Assembly (NCBI RefSeq): GCF_021278985.1
Contig: NZ_CP082833.1
Coordinates: 3,286,001 to 3,350,000, forward strand
DNA: 64,000 nucleotides
Reading direction: 5' to 3'
Source: Citrobacter rodentium NBRC 105723 = DSM 16636
Lineage (GTDB): Bacteria > Pseudomonadota > Gammaproteobacteria > Enterobacterales > Enterobacteriaceae
Shown: in pieces, positions 17,320-26,301 of the stretch
How the letters are laid out: the number at the start of each line of letters is the position of its first letter
Position numbering within the stretch: the first letter of the stretch is position 1
Position numbers and translations under genes: made by a program
The notes under the pieces: generated by a model
Seen by the model: the letters and a program-made list of their open reading frames with translations, nothing else
Told to the model about the DNA's origin: nothing
The model's database searches: none

Positions 17320-17398
17320 GCCTGAGGGCGCAGCGCTTATCAGGTCTACCGGGGCGGGACGGTAGGCCGGATAAGGTGATTACACCGCCATCCGGCAC
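17320..17398. repeat. REP pair between wzc and wcaA
   Basis: Two opposed REP-like palindromes, 17320-17350 and 17361-17398, the second containing GGTAGGCCGGATAAGG and GCCATCCGGC. Lying inside a transcription unit, they may mark differential mRNA stability between the export genes and the glycosyltransferase genes. Confidence 0.85.
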
Positions 17399-17408
17399 AC
17401 TTCGGGAT

Positions 17409-18257
17409 ATGAGCATGACAACAGACAATACATTGATTTCAATTTATATGCCCACCTGGAACCGACAGCAGCTGGCGATTCGGGCGATAAAATCGGTGCT
17501 GCGCCAGGACTATCGCCACTGGGAGTTGATCGTCGTTGATGACTGTTCTTCCTCATACGAACAGCTACAGCAGTTTGTCGAAGGGTTAAACGATTCGCGC
17601 GTGCGCTACACCCATAACGCGGTCAATTCCGGTGCCTGCGCGGTGCGCAATCAGGCGATTTTACAGGCGAACGGCGAGTACATTACCGGTATTGATGACG
17701 ATGATGAATGGACGCCAAACCGCCTGAGCGTTTTTCTGGCCCATAAGCACCAGCTGACCACCCATGCGTTTCTCTACGCCAACGACTATGTCTGCGAAGG
17801 CGAAGTTTACTCGCAGCCGGCAAGCCTGCCGCTGTACCCGAAGTCGCCCTATTCGCGCCGCCTGTTCTACAAGCGCAACATTATTGGCAACCAGGTGTTC
17901 AGCTGGGCGTGGCGCTTTAAGGAGTGTCTGTTCGACACGGAGCTGAAGGCCGCTCAGGATTACGACATCTTCCTGCGGATGGTTGTGGAATATGGCGAGC
18001 CGTGGAAAGTGGAAGAGGCGACGCAGATCCTGCATATCAATCACGGCGAAATGCAGATCACCTCATCGCCGAAGAAATTCTCCGGCTACTTCCATTTTTA
18101 CCGTAAGCACAAAGACAAATTCGACCGTGCGAGTAAGAAATACCAGCTGTTTACCCTGTACCAGATCCGCAACAAGCGGATGACCTGGCGCACTTTGCTG
18201 ACGCTGCTGTCGGTGCGCAATGGTAAACGGCTGGCTGACGGACTGCGGGGGCGCTGA
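17409..18257 (+). CDS. wcaA: Colanic acid glycosyltransferase WcaA (GT2)
   Basis: 282 residues from ATG 17409 (an ATG two codons later is equally possible). It is a GT-A family 2 enzyme: SIYMPTWNRQQLAIRAIKSV at the N terminus, VVDDCSS nucleotide-binding aspartates, and a DXD-type GIDDDDEW. It is predicted to add one sugar to the lipid-linked colanic acid unit at the inner membrane. WcaA in K-12 is reported as a glucuronosyl- or related transferase candidate; the exact linkage is not evident here. wcaB follows after 2 bp. Confidence 0.93.
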   Translation: MSMTTDNTLISIYMPTWNRQQLAIRAIKSVLRQDYRHWELIVVDDCSSSYEQLQQFVEGLNDSRVRYTHNAVNSGACAVRNQAILQANGEYITGIDDDDEWTPNRLSVFLAHKHQLTTHAFLYANDYVCEGEVYSQPASLPLYPKSPYSRRLFYKRNIIGNQVFSWAWRFKECLFDTELKAAQDYDIFLRMVVEYGEPWKVEEATQILHINHGEMQITSSPKKFSGYFHFYRKHKDKFDRASKKYQLFTLYQIRNKRMTWRTLLTLLSVRNGKRLADGLRGR

Positions 18258-18259
18258 GG

Positions 18260-18748
18260 ATGCTGGACGATCTCCGCGCCAACAGCTGGAGCCTGCGCCC
18301 GTGCTGTATGGTGCTGGCCTATCGCGTTGCTCACTTCTGCTCGGTGTGGCGCAAGAAAAACGTACTCAACAATCTGTGGGCCGCGCCGCTGCTGGTGCTC
18401 TACCGCCTGATCACCGAATGCCTGTTTGGCTATGAAATTCAGGCGGCGGCGACCATAGGCCGTCGTTTCACCATTCACCACGGTTATGCCGTGGTGATCA
18501 ATAAAAACGTGGTGGCGGGTGATGATTTCACCATTCGTCACGGCGTCACCATTGGCAACCGCGGCGCTGACAGCCTCGCCTGTCCGGTGATTGGCAACGG
18601 CGTTGAGCTGGGCGCCAACGTGGTTGTGCTGGGTGATATCACTATCGGTAATAACGTCACCATCGGCGCGGGCAGCGTGGTGCTCGACAGCATTGCGGAT
18701 AACGCGCTGGTGGTGGGCGAAAAAGCCAGGGTTAAGGCAATAAAATGA
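18260..18748 (+). CDS. wcaB: Colanic acid acetyltransferase WcaB
   Basis: 162 residues, the K-12 length. Left-handed beta-helix hexapeptide repeats of the serine-acetyltransferase type are visible (IGRRFTIHHGYAVVI, IGNGVELGANVVVLG, IGNNVTIGAGSVV), with the catalytic-type His in IHHGY. It is predicted to O-acetylate a colanic acid sugar using acetyl-CoA. It lies 2 bp after wcaA and overlaps wcaC by ATGA, so all three are coupled. Confidence 0.93.
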   Translation: MLDDLRANSWSLRPCCMVLAYRVAHFCSVWRKKNVLNNLWAAPLLVLYRLITECLFGYEIQAAATIGRRFTIHHGYAVVINKNVVAGDDFTIRHGVTIGNRGADSLACPVIGNGVELGANVVVLGDITIGNNVTIGAGSVVLDSIADNALVVGEKARVKAIK

Positions 18749-19962
18749 ACATTCTGCAATTTAATGTGCGACTGGCGGAAGGCGGCGCGGCTGGGGTGGC
18801 ATTGGATCTGCACCAGCGCGCGCTGCAAAAAGGGCTGGCCTCACGTTTTGTTTATGGCTACGGCAAAGGCGGCAAGAAAAGCGTCAGCCATCAGCGTTAT
18901 CCGCACGTCATTAAACAGACGCCGCGCCTGACGTCGGTGGCGAATATCGCGCTATTTCGCCTGTTTAATCGCGATCTGTTCGGCAATCTGAATACGCTTT
19001 ACCGCACCGTCACCCGCACGCCGGGACCGCTGGTGCTGCATTTCCACGTTCTGCACAGCTACTGGCTGAATCTGGCCGGGGTAGTGGCGTTTTGCGAAAA
19101 GGTGAAAAACCACAGGCCGGACGTCACCCTGGTGTGGACCCTGCACGACCACTGGAGCGTCACCGGGCGCTGTGCCTTTACCGACGGCTGCGAGGGCTGG
19201 AAGACGGGCTGCCGGAAATGCCCGACGCTGAGCAATTACCCGCCGGTGAAGGTCGATCGCGCCCATGCGCTGGTTGACGGCAAGCGCCAGCTTTTCCGCG
19301 ACATGCTGGCCCTCGGCTGCCAGTTTATCTCACCGAGCCAGCACGTAGCCGACGCTTTTAACAGCCTGTACGGGGCAGGGCGCTGCCGGATCATTAATAA
19401 CGGCATTGACGTGGCGACCGAAGCGATTCTTGCCGAATTGACCCCCGTCAGCGCCACTGCGGGTAAACCGAAAATCGCCATTGTCGCGCACGACCTGCGC
19501 TACGACGGTAAAACCAGCCAGCGGCTGGTGCGCCAGATGATGGCGTTGGGCGAAAAGATTGAACTGCACACCTTCGGCAAATTCTCGCCGTTTGACGGCG
19601 CTAACGTGGTCAACCACGGGTTTGAAACCGACAAGCGTAAGCTGATGAGCGCCCTGAACCAGATGGATGCGCTGGTGTTCAGCTCGCGGGTGGACAACTA
19701 TCCGCTGATTTTATGCGAAGCGCTGTCGATTGGCGTGCCGGTTATCGCCACCCATAGCGAGGCGGCGCAGGAAGTGCTGCATAAATCGGGCGGCAAAACG
19801 TTTGCCGAAAGTGACGTTCTGCGTTTGGTGCAGCTCAGCAAAGCCGATATTGCGCAGGCGGTTTTCGGCGCCTCGCTTGAGGCTTTTCGCGAACGCAGCC
19901 GCGCGGCATACAGCGGACAACAGATGCTGGAGGAGTATGTCTCGTTCTATCAGAATCTGTAG
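18745..19962 (+). CDS. wcaC: Colanic acid glycosyltransferase WcaC (GT4)
   Basis: 405 residues, the family length. N-terminal MNILQFNVRLAEGGAAGVAL and LVWTLHDHWSVTGRCAF, plus the C-terminal ALSIGVPVIATHSE donor-site region, indicate a GT-B family 4 retaining enzyme. A cysteine pair in the CAFTDGCEGWKTGCRKC region is typical of this subgroup. It acts on the colanic acid repeat unit at the cytoplasmic membrane face. It overlaps wcaB by 4 bp and wcaD by 26 bp. Confidence 0.93.
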   Translation: MNILQFNVRLAEGGAAGVALDLHQRALQKGLASRFVYGYGKGGKKSVSHQRYPHVIKQTPRLTSVANIALFRLFNRDLFGNLNTLYRTVTRTPGPLVLHFHVLHSYWLNLAGVVAFCEKVKNHRPDVTLVWTLHDHWSVTGRCAFTDGCEGWKTGCRKCPTLSNYPPVKVDRAHALVDGKRQLFRDMLALGCQFISPSQHVADAFNSLYGAGRCRIINNGIDVATEAILAELTPVSATAGKPKIAIVAHDLRYDGKTSQRLVRQMMALGEKIELHTFGKFSPFDGANVVNHGFETDKRKLMSALNQMDALVFSSRVDNYPLILCEALSIGVPVIATHSEAAQEVLHKSGGKTFAESDVLRLVQLSKADIAQAVFGASLEAFRERSRAAYSGQQMLEEYVSFYQNL

Positions 19963-21157
19963 CTATCTGCTGCTACCGCTGATCTACCTGCTGGTCAACG
20001 TAAAGCTTGCCCAGCTCGGCGAAAGTTTTCCCATCACCATCGTGACATTTTTGCCGGTTCTGCTGCTGCTGTTCGTTGAGCGGATTAACCTGAAAAAGCT
20101 GATGATCGCGCTGGGGATCGGCGCCGGGCTGACCGCCTTTAACTACCTGTTCGGCCAGTCGCTGGACGCCAGCAAGTACGTCACTTCGACGATGCTGTTT
20201 GTCTATATTGTGATCATTATCGGCATGGTCTGGAGTATCCGTTTTAAAACCATTTCGCCGCATAACCACCGTAAGATCCTGCGCTTTTTTTACCTGGTGG
20301 TGGCGCTGGTGGTGATGCTTGCCGCCGTCGAGATGGCGCAAATTATCCTCACCGGCGGCAGTAGCCTGATGGAAAATATTTCGAAATATCTTATTTACAG
20401 TAACAGCTATGTTCTGAACTTTATTAAATTTGGCGGTAAGCGCACCACCGCGCTCTATTTCGAACCGGCATTTTTTGCTCTGGCGTTAATCTCAATTTGG
20501 CTCAGCATCAAACAGTTTGGTATCAAAACGCCGAAAACAGATGCTATGATTCTGGCAGGGATTGTTTTATCAGGATCGTTTTCCGGGGTAATGACATTTA
20601 TTCTGTTTTACCTGCTGGAGTGGGCGTTTCAGTATCTGAATAAGGACGCGATTAAGAAAAAGCTGCCGCTGGCGATAATTTCATTAGCCATATTTTTAAC
20701 CGGGGTGATCGTGGCGTTTCCGTATATCTCCACGCGTCTGGGCGATTTAGGAACCGAAGGCTCATCCTCTTATTATCGCATTGTCGGTCCGTTAGTGATG
20801 GTCGGTTATTCTTTGACCCATATTGACGGCGTAGTCAGATTTGGCTCACTTTATGAATATGTCGCATCATTCGGAATCTTTAACGGTGCGGATGTCGGGA
20901 AAACAATAGACAATGGTTTGTATCTGCTGATTATTTATTTTTCCTGGTTCGCGGTGTTAATGACGCTGTGGTATCTGGGGAAAATCTTAAAAATGACGCT
21001 GAACGCCTTTGGCGATAATCAGAACTTTCGGGTGCAGCTCTATCTTTTTACTCCGGTATCGCTGTTTTTTACCGGTTCGATATTTAGCCCGGAATATGCT
21101 TTTTTAATTGTGTGTCCGTTTATTTTGCGCAAAGCGCTCAATATTACAAAAGTATAA
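19937..21157 (+). CDS. wcaD: Colanic acid polymerase WcaD
   Basis: 406 residues from ATG 19937, which has AGGAG immediately upstream and gives the K-12 length; the longer frame runs inside wcaC. It is a highly hydrophobic Wzy-type polymerase with 9-11 predicted helices and a large loop around SSSYYRIVGPLVMVGYSLTH. It links undecaprenyl-bound repeat units in the periplasm. The 26 bp overlap with wcaC implies tight coupling. Confidence 0.92.
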   Translation: MSRSIRICSYLLLPLIYLLVNVKLAQLGESFPITIVTFLPVLLLLFVERINLKKLMIALGIGAGLTAFNYLFGQSLDASKYVTSTMLFVYIVIIIGMVWSIRFKTISPHNHRKILRFFYLVVALVVMLAAVEMAQIILTGGSSLMENISKYLIYSNSYVLNFIKFGGKRTTALYFEPAFFALALISIWLSIKQFGIKTPKTDAMILAGIVLSGSFSGVMTFILFYLLEWAFQYLNKDAIKKKLPLAIISLAIFLTGVIVAFPYISTRLGDLGTEGSSSYYRIVGPLVMVGYSLTHIDGVVRFGSLYEYVASFGIFNGADVGKTIDNGLYLLIIYFSWFAVLMTLWYLGKILKMTLNAFGDNQNFRVQLYLFTPVSLFFTGSIFSPEYAFLIVCPFILRKALNITKV

Positions 21158-21170
21158 TGAGGTTATTCCT

Positions 21171-21917
21171 ATGCTGCTCAGCATTATCACCGTCGCGTTT
21201 CGTAATCTGGACGGCATTATCAAAACTCATGCCTCACTTGCGCATCTGGCGCAGGCGGACGATATCAGCTTCGAGTGGATTGTGGTGGACGGCGGGTCTG
21301 AAGACGGCACCCGTGAGTTTCTGCAAAATCTTAACGATGAGTACCCATTACGCTTCGTCAGCGAGCCGGATAACGGCATTTATGACGCGATGAATAAAGG
21401 CATTGAGATGGCGCAAGGGAAGTTTGTGCTGTTTCTCAACTCCGGCGATGTTTTTCATCCGGATGCCGCGCAATTTGTCCGCCAGCTGAAAGCAGAAAAA
21501 GATAACGTTATGATTACCGGCGACGCGCTGCTCGATTTTGGCAACGGCCATAAAATTAAACGCAGCGCCAAACCCGGCTGGTATATTTACCACAGCCTGC
21601 CGGCCAGCCATCAGGCAATATTTTTTCCGCTCAGTGGGTTAAAAATCTGGCATTACGATTTGCAGTATAAAGTCTCTTCCGACTACGCGCTGGCGGCCAG
21701 AATGTATAAATCGGGCTATCGCTTTAAAAAGCTTAATGGGCTGGTGTCTGAATTCTCAATGGGTGGCGTATCGACCACGAATAATCAGGAATTATGCGCA
21801 GACGCGAAAAAAGTGCAGCGTCAGATATTACGCGTTCCCGGCTTCTGGGCAGAATTATCCTGGCATCTGCGTCAACGCACCACGGGTAAAACGAAAGCCT
21901 TATATAACAAAAATTAG
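21171..21917 (+). CDS. wcaE: Colanic acid glycosyltransferase WcaE (GT2)
   Basis: 248 residues from ATG 21171 (preceded by GAGG), matching K-12. GT-A family 2 fold: MLLSIITVAFRNLDGIIKTH, WIVVDGGSEDGT, and DNGIYDAMNKGIEMAQG with FLNSGD as the metal-binding strip. It transfers one residue of the colanic acid unit. It is followed by wcaF after 14 bp. Confidence 0.93.
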   Translation: MLLSIITVAFRNLDGIIKTHASLAHLAQADDISFEWIVVDGGSEDGTREFLQNLNDEYPLRFVSEPDNGIYDAMNKGIEMAQGKFVLFLNSGDVFHPDAAQFVRQLKAEKDNVMITGDALLDFGNGHKIKRSAKPGWYIYHSLPASHQAIFFPLSGLKIWHYDLQYKVSSDYALAARMYKSGYRFKKLNGLVSEFSMGGVSTTNNQELCADAKKVQRQILRVPGFWAELSWHLRQRTTGKTKALYNKN

Positions 21918-21931
21918 TATAAGGAATCCCT

Positions 21932-22480
21932 ATGCAAGATTTAAGCGGCTTTGCGGTGCCGAAGGGCTTTCGCGGCGGTAATGCCATAAAAGTGCAATTA
22001 TGGTGGGCGGTACAGGCGACACTATTTGCCTGGTCGCCGCAGGTGCTTTATCGCTGGCGGGCATTTTTACTGCGCTTATTTGGCGCCAGAATCGGCAAAA
22101 ATGTCGTAATTCGTCCGTCGGCAAAAATTACCTATCCGTGGAAATTAACGCTGGGCGATTACGCCTGGGTTGGCGATGAGGTCAATTTATACACCCTGGG
22201 CGAGATTATTATTGGCGCACATTCGGTGGTGTCGCAAAAAAGTTATTTATGTACCGGCAGTCACGATCACGCCAGCGCGCATTTCGATATTAACGCGACG
22301 CCGATTGTGATTGGCGAAAAGTGCTGGCTGGCGACGGATGTTTTTGTCGCCCCGGGCGTGACGATTGGCGACGGCACGGTCGTCGGCGCGCGCAGCAGCG
22401 TTTTTAAATCGCTACCGGCAAATACGATTTGCCGTGGCAATCCCGCAGTGGTGATACGCGAACGCGTAGAAACTGAATAA
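21932..22480 (+). CDS. wcaF: Colanic acid acetyltransferase WcaF
   Basis: 182 residues, the K-12 length. Hexapeptide-repeat acetyltransferase of the NodL/LacA group: IGKNVVIRPSAKITYPWKL, CTGSHDHASAHFDI (catalytic-type His), IGEKCWLATDVFVAPGVTIG. It is predicted to acetylate the fucose part of the colanic acid repeat unit. It precedes gmd by 26 bp. Confidence 0.93.
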   Translation: MQDLSGFAVPKGFRGGNAIKVQLWWAVQATLFAWSPQVLYRWRAFLLRLFGARIGKNVVIRPSAKITYPWKLTLGDYAWVGDEVNLYTLGEIIIGAHSVVSQKSYLCTGSHDHASAHFDINATPIVIGEKCWLATDVFVAPGVTIGDGTVVGARSSVFKSLPANTICRGNPAVVIRERVETE

Positions 22481-22506
22481 TTTCTTAAAAGCTGGAGAAA
22501 ATAAAC

Positions 22507-23628
22507 ATGTCTAAAGTCGCTCTCATCACCGGCGTTACCGGGCAGGATGGTTCTTACCTGGCGGAACTGCTGCTGGAGAAAGGTTACGAAGTACACGGCA
22601 TTAAGCGTCGCGCGTCGTCTTTTAATACCGAACGCGTCGATCATATCTATCAGGATCCGCATACCAGCAACCCGAAATTCCATCTGCACTACGGCGATCT
22701 GACGGACTCTTCCAACCTGACCCGCATCCTGCAGGAAGTTCAGCCGGATGAAGTGTACAACCTCGGCGCGATGAGCCACGTTGCCGTCTCCTTTGAGTCG
22801 CCGGAATACACCGCCGACGTGGACGCGATGGGCACCCTGCGTCTGCTGGAGGCGATTCGCTTCCTCGGTCTGGAAAAGAAAACCCGTTTCTATCAGGCGT
22901 CCACCTCCGAGCTGTACGGTCTGGTGCAGGAGATCCCGCAGAAAGAGACCACGCCGTTCTACCCGCGTTCGCCGTATGCCGTGGCCAAACTGTACGCCTA
23001 CTGGATCACCGTTAACTACCGTGAATCTTATGGCATCTACGCCTGCAACGGCATTCTGTTCAACCACGAATCGCCGCGCCGTGGCGAAACCTTCGTTACC
23101 CGCAAAATCACCCGCGGCATCGCCAACATCGCCCAGGGGCTGGAGTCCTGCCTGTACCTCGGCAACATGGATTCGCTGCGTGACTGGGGCCATGCGAAGG
23201 ATTACGTCAGGATGCAGTGGATGATGCTGCAACAGGATCAGCCGGAAGATTTCGTTATCGCCACCGGCGTGCAGTATTCCGTGCGTCAGTTCGTTGAAAT
23301 GACCGCCGCGCAGCTGGGCATCAAACTGCGCTTTGAAGGCGAGGGCGTCAATGAGAAAGGCATTGTGGTTTCCGTCACCGGCCATGACGCGCCGGGCGTG
23401 AAGCCGGGCGATGTGATTGTCGCCGTCGATCCGCGTTATTTCCGTCCTGCGGAAGTGGAAACCCTGCTGGGCGACCCGGGTAAAGCGCACGCGAAGCTGG
23501 GCTGGAAACCGGAAATTACCCTCCAGGAGATGGTTTCGGAAATGGTCGCCAAAGATCTGGAAGCGGCGAAGAAACACTCCCTGCTGAAATCGCACGGCTA
23601 CGAGGTTGCCATCGCGCTGGAGTCCTGA
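22507..23628 (+). CDS. gmd: GDP-mannose 4,6-dehydratase
   Basis: 373 residues. NADP-binding GVTGQDG at residues 9-15 and catalytic YxxxK at Tyr157/Lys161 (SPYAVAKLY) place it in the extended short-chain dehydrogenases. It makes GDP-4-keto-6-deoxymannose, the first step to GDP-L-fucose for colanic acid. The SPRRGETFVTRKITR segment is diagnostic of Gmd. Next is fcl, 2 bp away, the following enzyme of the pathway. Confidence 0.98.
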   Translation: MSKVALITGVTGQDGSYLAELLLEKGYEVHGIKRRASSFNTERVDHIYQDPHTSNPKFHLHYGDLTDSSNLTRILQEVQPDEVYNLGAMSHVAVSFESPEYTADVDAMGTLRLLEAIRFLGLEKKTRFYQASTSELYGLVQEIPQKETTPFYPRSPYAVAKLYAYWITVNYRESYGIYACNGILFNHESPRRGETFVTRKITRGIANIAQGLESCLYLGNMDSLRDWGHAKDYVRMQWMMLQQDQPEDFVIATGVQYSVRQFVEMTAAQLGIKLRFEGEGVNEKGIVVSVTGHDAPGVKPGDVIVAVDPRYFRPAEVETLLGDPGKAHAKLGWKPEITLQEMVSEMVAKDLEAAKKHSLLKSHGYEVAIALES

Positions 23629-23630
23629 GA

Positions 23631-24596
23631 ATGAGCAAACAACGTATTTTTATCGCCGGTCATCGCGGCATGGTGGGTTCCGCGATTAAACGCCAGCTCG
23701 AACAGCGCGGCGACGTGGAGCTGGTGCTGCGCAGCCGCGACGAACTGAACTTACTGGATAGCGCCGCGGTGCAGGCGTTCTTCGCGAACGAACGCATTGA
23801 CCAGGTCTATCTGGCGGCGGCGAAGGTCGGGGGGATTGTCGCCAACAATACTTACCCGGCGGATTTCATCTATGAAAATATGATGATAGAGAGCAACATC
23901 ATTCACGCCGCGCACCTGAACGACGTGAACAAGCTGCTGTTCCTCGGCTCATCCTGCATCTACCCGAAAATGGCAAAGCAGCCCATTGCCGAGAGCGAGC
24001 TGCTGCAGGGGACGCTTGAGGCGACCAACGAGCCGTACGCCATCGCAAAAATTGCCGGTATCAAGCTGTGTGAATCCTACAACCGCCAGTATGACCGCGA
24101 CTACCGTTCGGTGATGCCGACCAACCTGTACGGGCCGCACGATAATTTCCACCCGAGCAATTCGCACGTCATCCCGGCGCTGCTGCGTCGCTTCCACGAA
24201 GCGACCGTCGAAAACGCGCCGGACGTGGTGGTGTGGGGCAGCGGTACGCCGATGCGCGAGTTCCTGCACGTCGATGATATGGCGGCCGCCAGCATTCACG
24301 TGATGGAGCTGGCTCGCGAAGTCTGGCAGGAGAACACCCGACCGATGCTGTCGCACATCAACGTCGGCACCGGCGTGGACTGCACCATCCGCGAGCTGGC
24401 GCAGACGATCGCGCAGGTGGTGGGCTATAAGGGACGGGTGGTGTTTGACGCCAGCAAACCGGACGGCACGCCGCGCAAATTGCTCGACGTGACCCGCCTG
24501 CATCAGCTGGGCTGGTATCACGAGATCTCGCTGGAGGCGGGCCTTACCAGCACCTACCAGTGGTTCCTTGAGAATCAGCACCGTTTCCGGGGGTAA
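23631..24596 (+). CDS. fcl: GDP-L-fucose synthase
   Basis: 321 residues. GHRGMVGS Rossmann motif near the N terminus and Tyr136/Lys140 (YAIAKIAG) as the catalytic pair. It epimerises at C3 and C5 and reduces the Gmd product to GDP-L-fucose with NADPH. The SSCIYPK segment and RDYRSVMPTNLYGPHDNFHP are typical. It is also called wcaG and is coupled to gmd and gmm by 2 bp gaps. Confidence 0.98.
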   Translation: MSKQRIFIAGHRGMVGSAIKRQLEQRGDVELVLRSRDELNLLDSAAVQAFFANERIDQVYLAAAKVGGIVANNTYPADFIYENMMIESNIIHAAHLNDVNKLLFLGSSCIYPKMAKQPIAESELLQGTLEATNEPYAIAKIAGIKLCESYNRQYDRDYRSVMPTNLYGPHDNFHPSNSHVIPALLRRFHEATVENAPDVVVWGSGTPMREFLHVDDMAAASIHVMELAREVWQENTRPMLSHINVGTGVDCTIRELAQTIAQVVGYKGRVVFDASKPDGTPRKLLDVTRLHQLGWYHEISLEAGLTSTYQWFLENQHRFRG

Positions 24597-24598
24597 GC

Positions 24599-25078
24599 AT
24601 GTTTTTACGTCAGGAGGATTTTGCCGCCGTTGTGCGTTCGACACCGCTTATTTCCATTGATTTGATTGTGGAAAACGAACGCGGCGAGTTCCTGCTGGGA
24701 AAACGAACAAATCGTCCTGCACAGGGCTTCTGGTTCGTGCCCGGCGGGCGAGTGCAGAAGGATGAGACGCTCAGCGATGCCTTTGAGCGTCTCACTCTGG
24801 CGGAGCTGGGCCTGCAACTGCCGATGGCAGCGGGCCAGTTTTACGGGGTCTGGCAGCACTTCTATGACGATAACTTTTCGGGCAGCGACTTCACCACGCA
24901 CTACATCGTGCTGGGGTTCCGTCTGAAGGTGAGAGAGGCAGACCTGTCTCTGCCTGATTCTCAGCATGACGATTACCGTTGGCAGACGCCAGAAGCGCTG
25001 CTCGCCAGCGACAATGTGCATGACAACAGTCGGGCGTACTTTATGCCGGAGCGTCAGGCCGGGGTACCGGGTTTATGA
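24599..25078 (+). CDS. gmm: GDP-mannose mannosyl hydrolase (Nudix)
   Basis: 159 residues. A modified Nudix box, GGRVQKDETLSDAFERLTLA (from about residue 49), lacks the canonical EE pair, which is the known signature of this enzyme's unusual substitution at carbon. It hydrolyses GDP-mannose/GDP-glucose to GDP and the free sugar and may tune GDP-mannose supply for colanic acid. It is also called nudD or wcaH. Its end overlaps the wcaI start by ATGA. Confidence 0.95.
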   Translation: MFLRQEDFAAVVRSTPLISIDLIVENERGEFLLGKRTNRPAQGFWFVPGGRVQKDETLSDAFERLTLAELGLQLPMAAGQFYGVWQHFYDDNFSGSDFTTHYIVLGFRLKVREADLSLPDSQHDDYRWQTPEALLASDNVHDNSRAYFMPERQAGVPGL

Positions 25079-26298
25079 AAATATTGGTGTACGGCATTAA
25101 TTATTCGCCGGAGCTAACCGGCATCGGCAAGTATACCGGCGAGATGGTTGAGTGGATGGCGCGTGAAGGTCATGAGGTGCGGGTCATCACCGCGCCGCCG
25201 TACTATCCGCAGTGGAAAGTTGGTGAGCGCTACTCCGCCTGGCGCTATCGCCGGGAAGAGGGGAACGCCACCGTCTGGCGCTGCCCGCTGTATGTGCCGA
25301 AGCAGCCTTCAACGCTGAAACGTTTATTGCATCTTGGCAGCTTCGCGCTGAGCAGCTTTTTCCCGCTGATGGCCCAGCGTCGCTGGAAGCCGGATCGCAT
25401 TATCGGCGTGGTGCCGACGCTGTTTTGCACGCCGGGAATGCGCCTGCTGGCGAAGCTCTCCGGCGCACGCACCCTGCTGCATATTCAGGATTACGAAGTA
25501 GATGCCATGCTCGGGCTTGGCCTCGCCGGAAAGGGCCGCACCGGCAAAGTGGCGAAGCTGGCCGCCGCCTTCGAGCGCAGCGGGCTGCACAACGTCGATA
25601 ACGTTTCCACAATCTCCCGCTCGATGATGAACAAAGCGCAAGAGAAAGGCGTCCCGGCGCAGAGAGTGATTTTTTTCCCGAACTGGTCGGAAGTGGCGCG
25701 TTTTCAGAACGTTGACCAGGCAGAGGTGCTCGCGCTGCGCAGTCAGCTTGGCTTGCCGGATGATAAAAAAATCATTCTTTACTCCGGCAATATCGGTGAA
25801 AAGCAGGGGCTGGAGAACGTCATTGAAGCCGCAGCGCAGCTACGCGACCAGCCGCTGATGTTCGCCATCGTCGGGCAGGGCGGCGGGAAAGCGCGGCTCG
25901 AGAAGATGGCCCGCGAGCGCGGCCTCGATAACATCCGCTTTTATCCGTTGCAGCCGTATGAAGCGCTGCCCGCGCTGTTGAGCATGGGCGACTGCCATCT
26001 GGTGGTGCAAAAGCGCGGCGCGGCGGATGCCGTTTTACCCTCCAAGCTGACCAATATTCTGGCGGTGGGCGGCAACGCGGTGATCACCGCCGAGCCGGAA
26101 ACCGAGCTGGGCCAGCTGTGCGCAAATTATCCGGGCATCGCCGTTTGCGTTGAGCCGGAATCGGTCGCGGCGCTGGTCGCCGGGATTACCACCGCGCTCG
26201 CCATGCCGAAAAACAACACGGTGGCATGTGATTATGCCGAACGCACGCTCGATAAAGAGAACGTGCTGAAACAATTTATTGCAGATATACGGGGATAA
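25075..26298 (+). CDS. wcaI: Colanic acid fucosyltransferase WcaI (GT4)
   Basis: 407 residues. GT-B enzyme with N-terminal MKILVYGINYSPELTGIGKY, the acceptor loop ITAPPYYPQWKV, and a donor domain starting at IILYSGNIGEKQGLENVI. The expected role is adding fucose early in colanic acid unit assembly (assigned for the K-12 protein). Coupled with gmm upstream by 4 bp; manC starts 3 bp downstream. Confidence 0.93.
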   Translation: MKILVYGINYSPELTGIGKYTGEMVEWMAREGHEVRVITAPPYYPQWKVGERYSAWRYRREEGNATVWRCPLYVPKQPSTLKRLLHLGSFALSSFFPLMAQRRWKPDRIIGVVPTLFCTPGMRLLAKLSGARTLLHIQDYEVDAMLGLGLAGKGRTGKVAKLAAAFERSGLHNVDNVSTISRSMMNKAQEKGVPAQRVIFFPNWSEVARFQNVDQAEVLALRSQLGLPDDKKIILYSGNIGEKQGLENVIEAAAQLRDQPLMFAIVGQGGGKARLEKMARERGLDNIRFYPLQPYEALPALLSMGDCHLVVQKRGAADAVLPSKLTNILAVGGNAVITAEPETELGQLCANYPGIAVCVEPESVAALVAGITTALAMPKNNTVACDYAERTLDKENVLKQFIADIRG

Positions 26299-26301
26299 AT
26301 C

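Noticed and set aside
22267..23595. 442-codon ORF opposite wcaF and gmd
   Set aside because: Spans two real genes on the other strand and shows no recognisable family.
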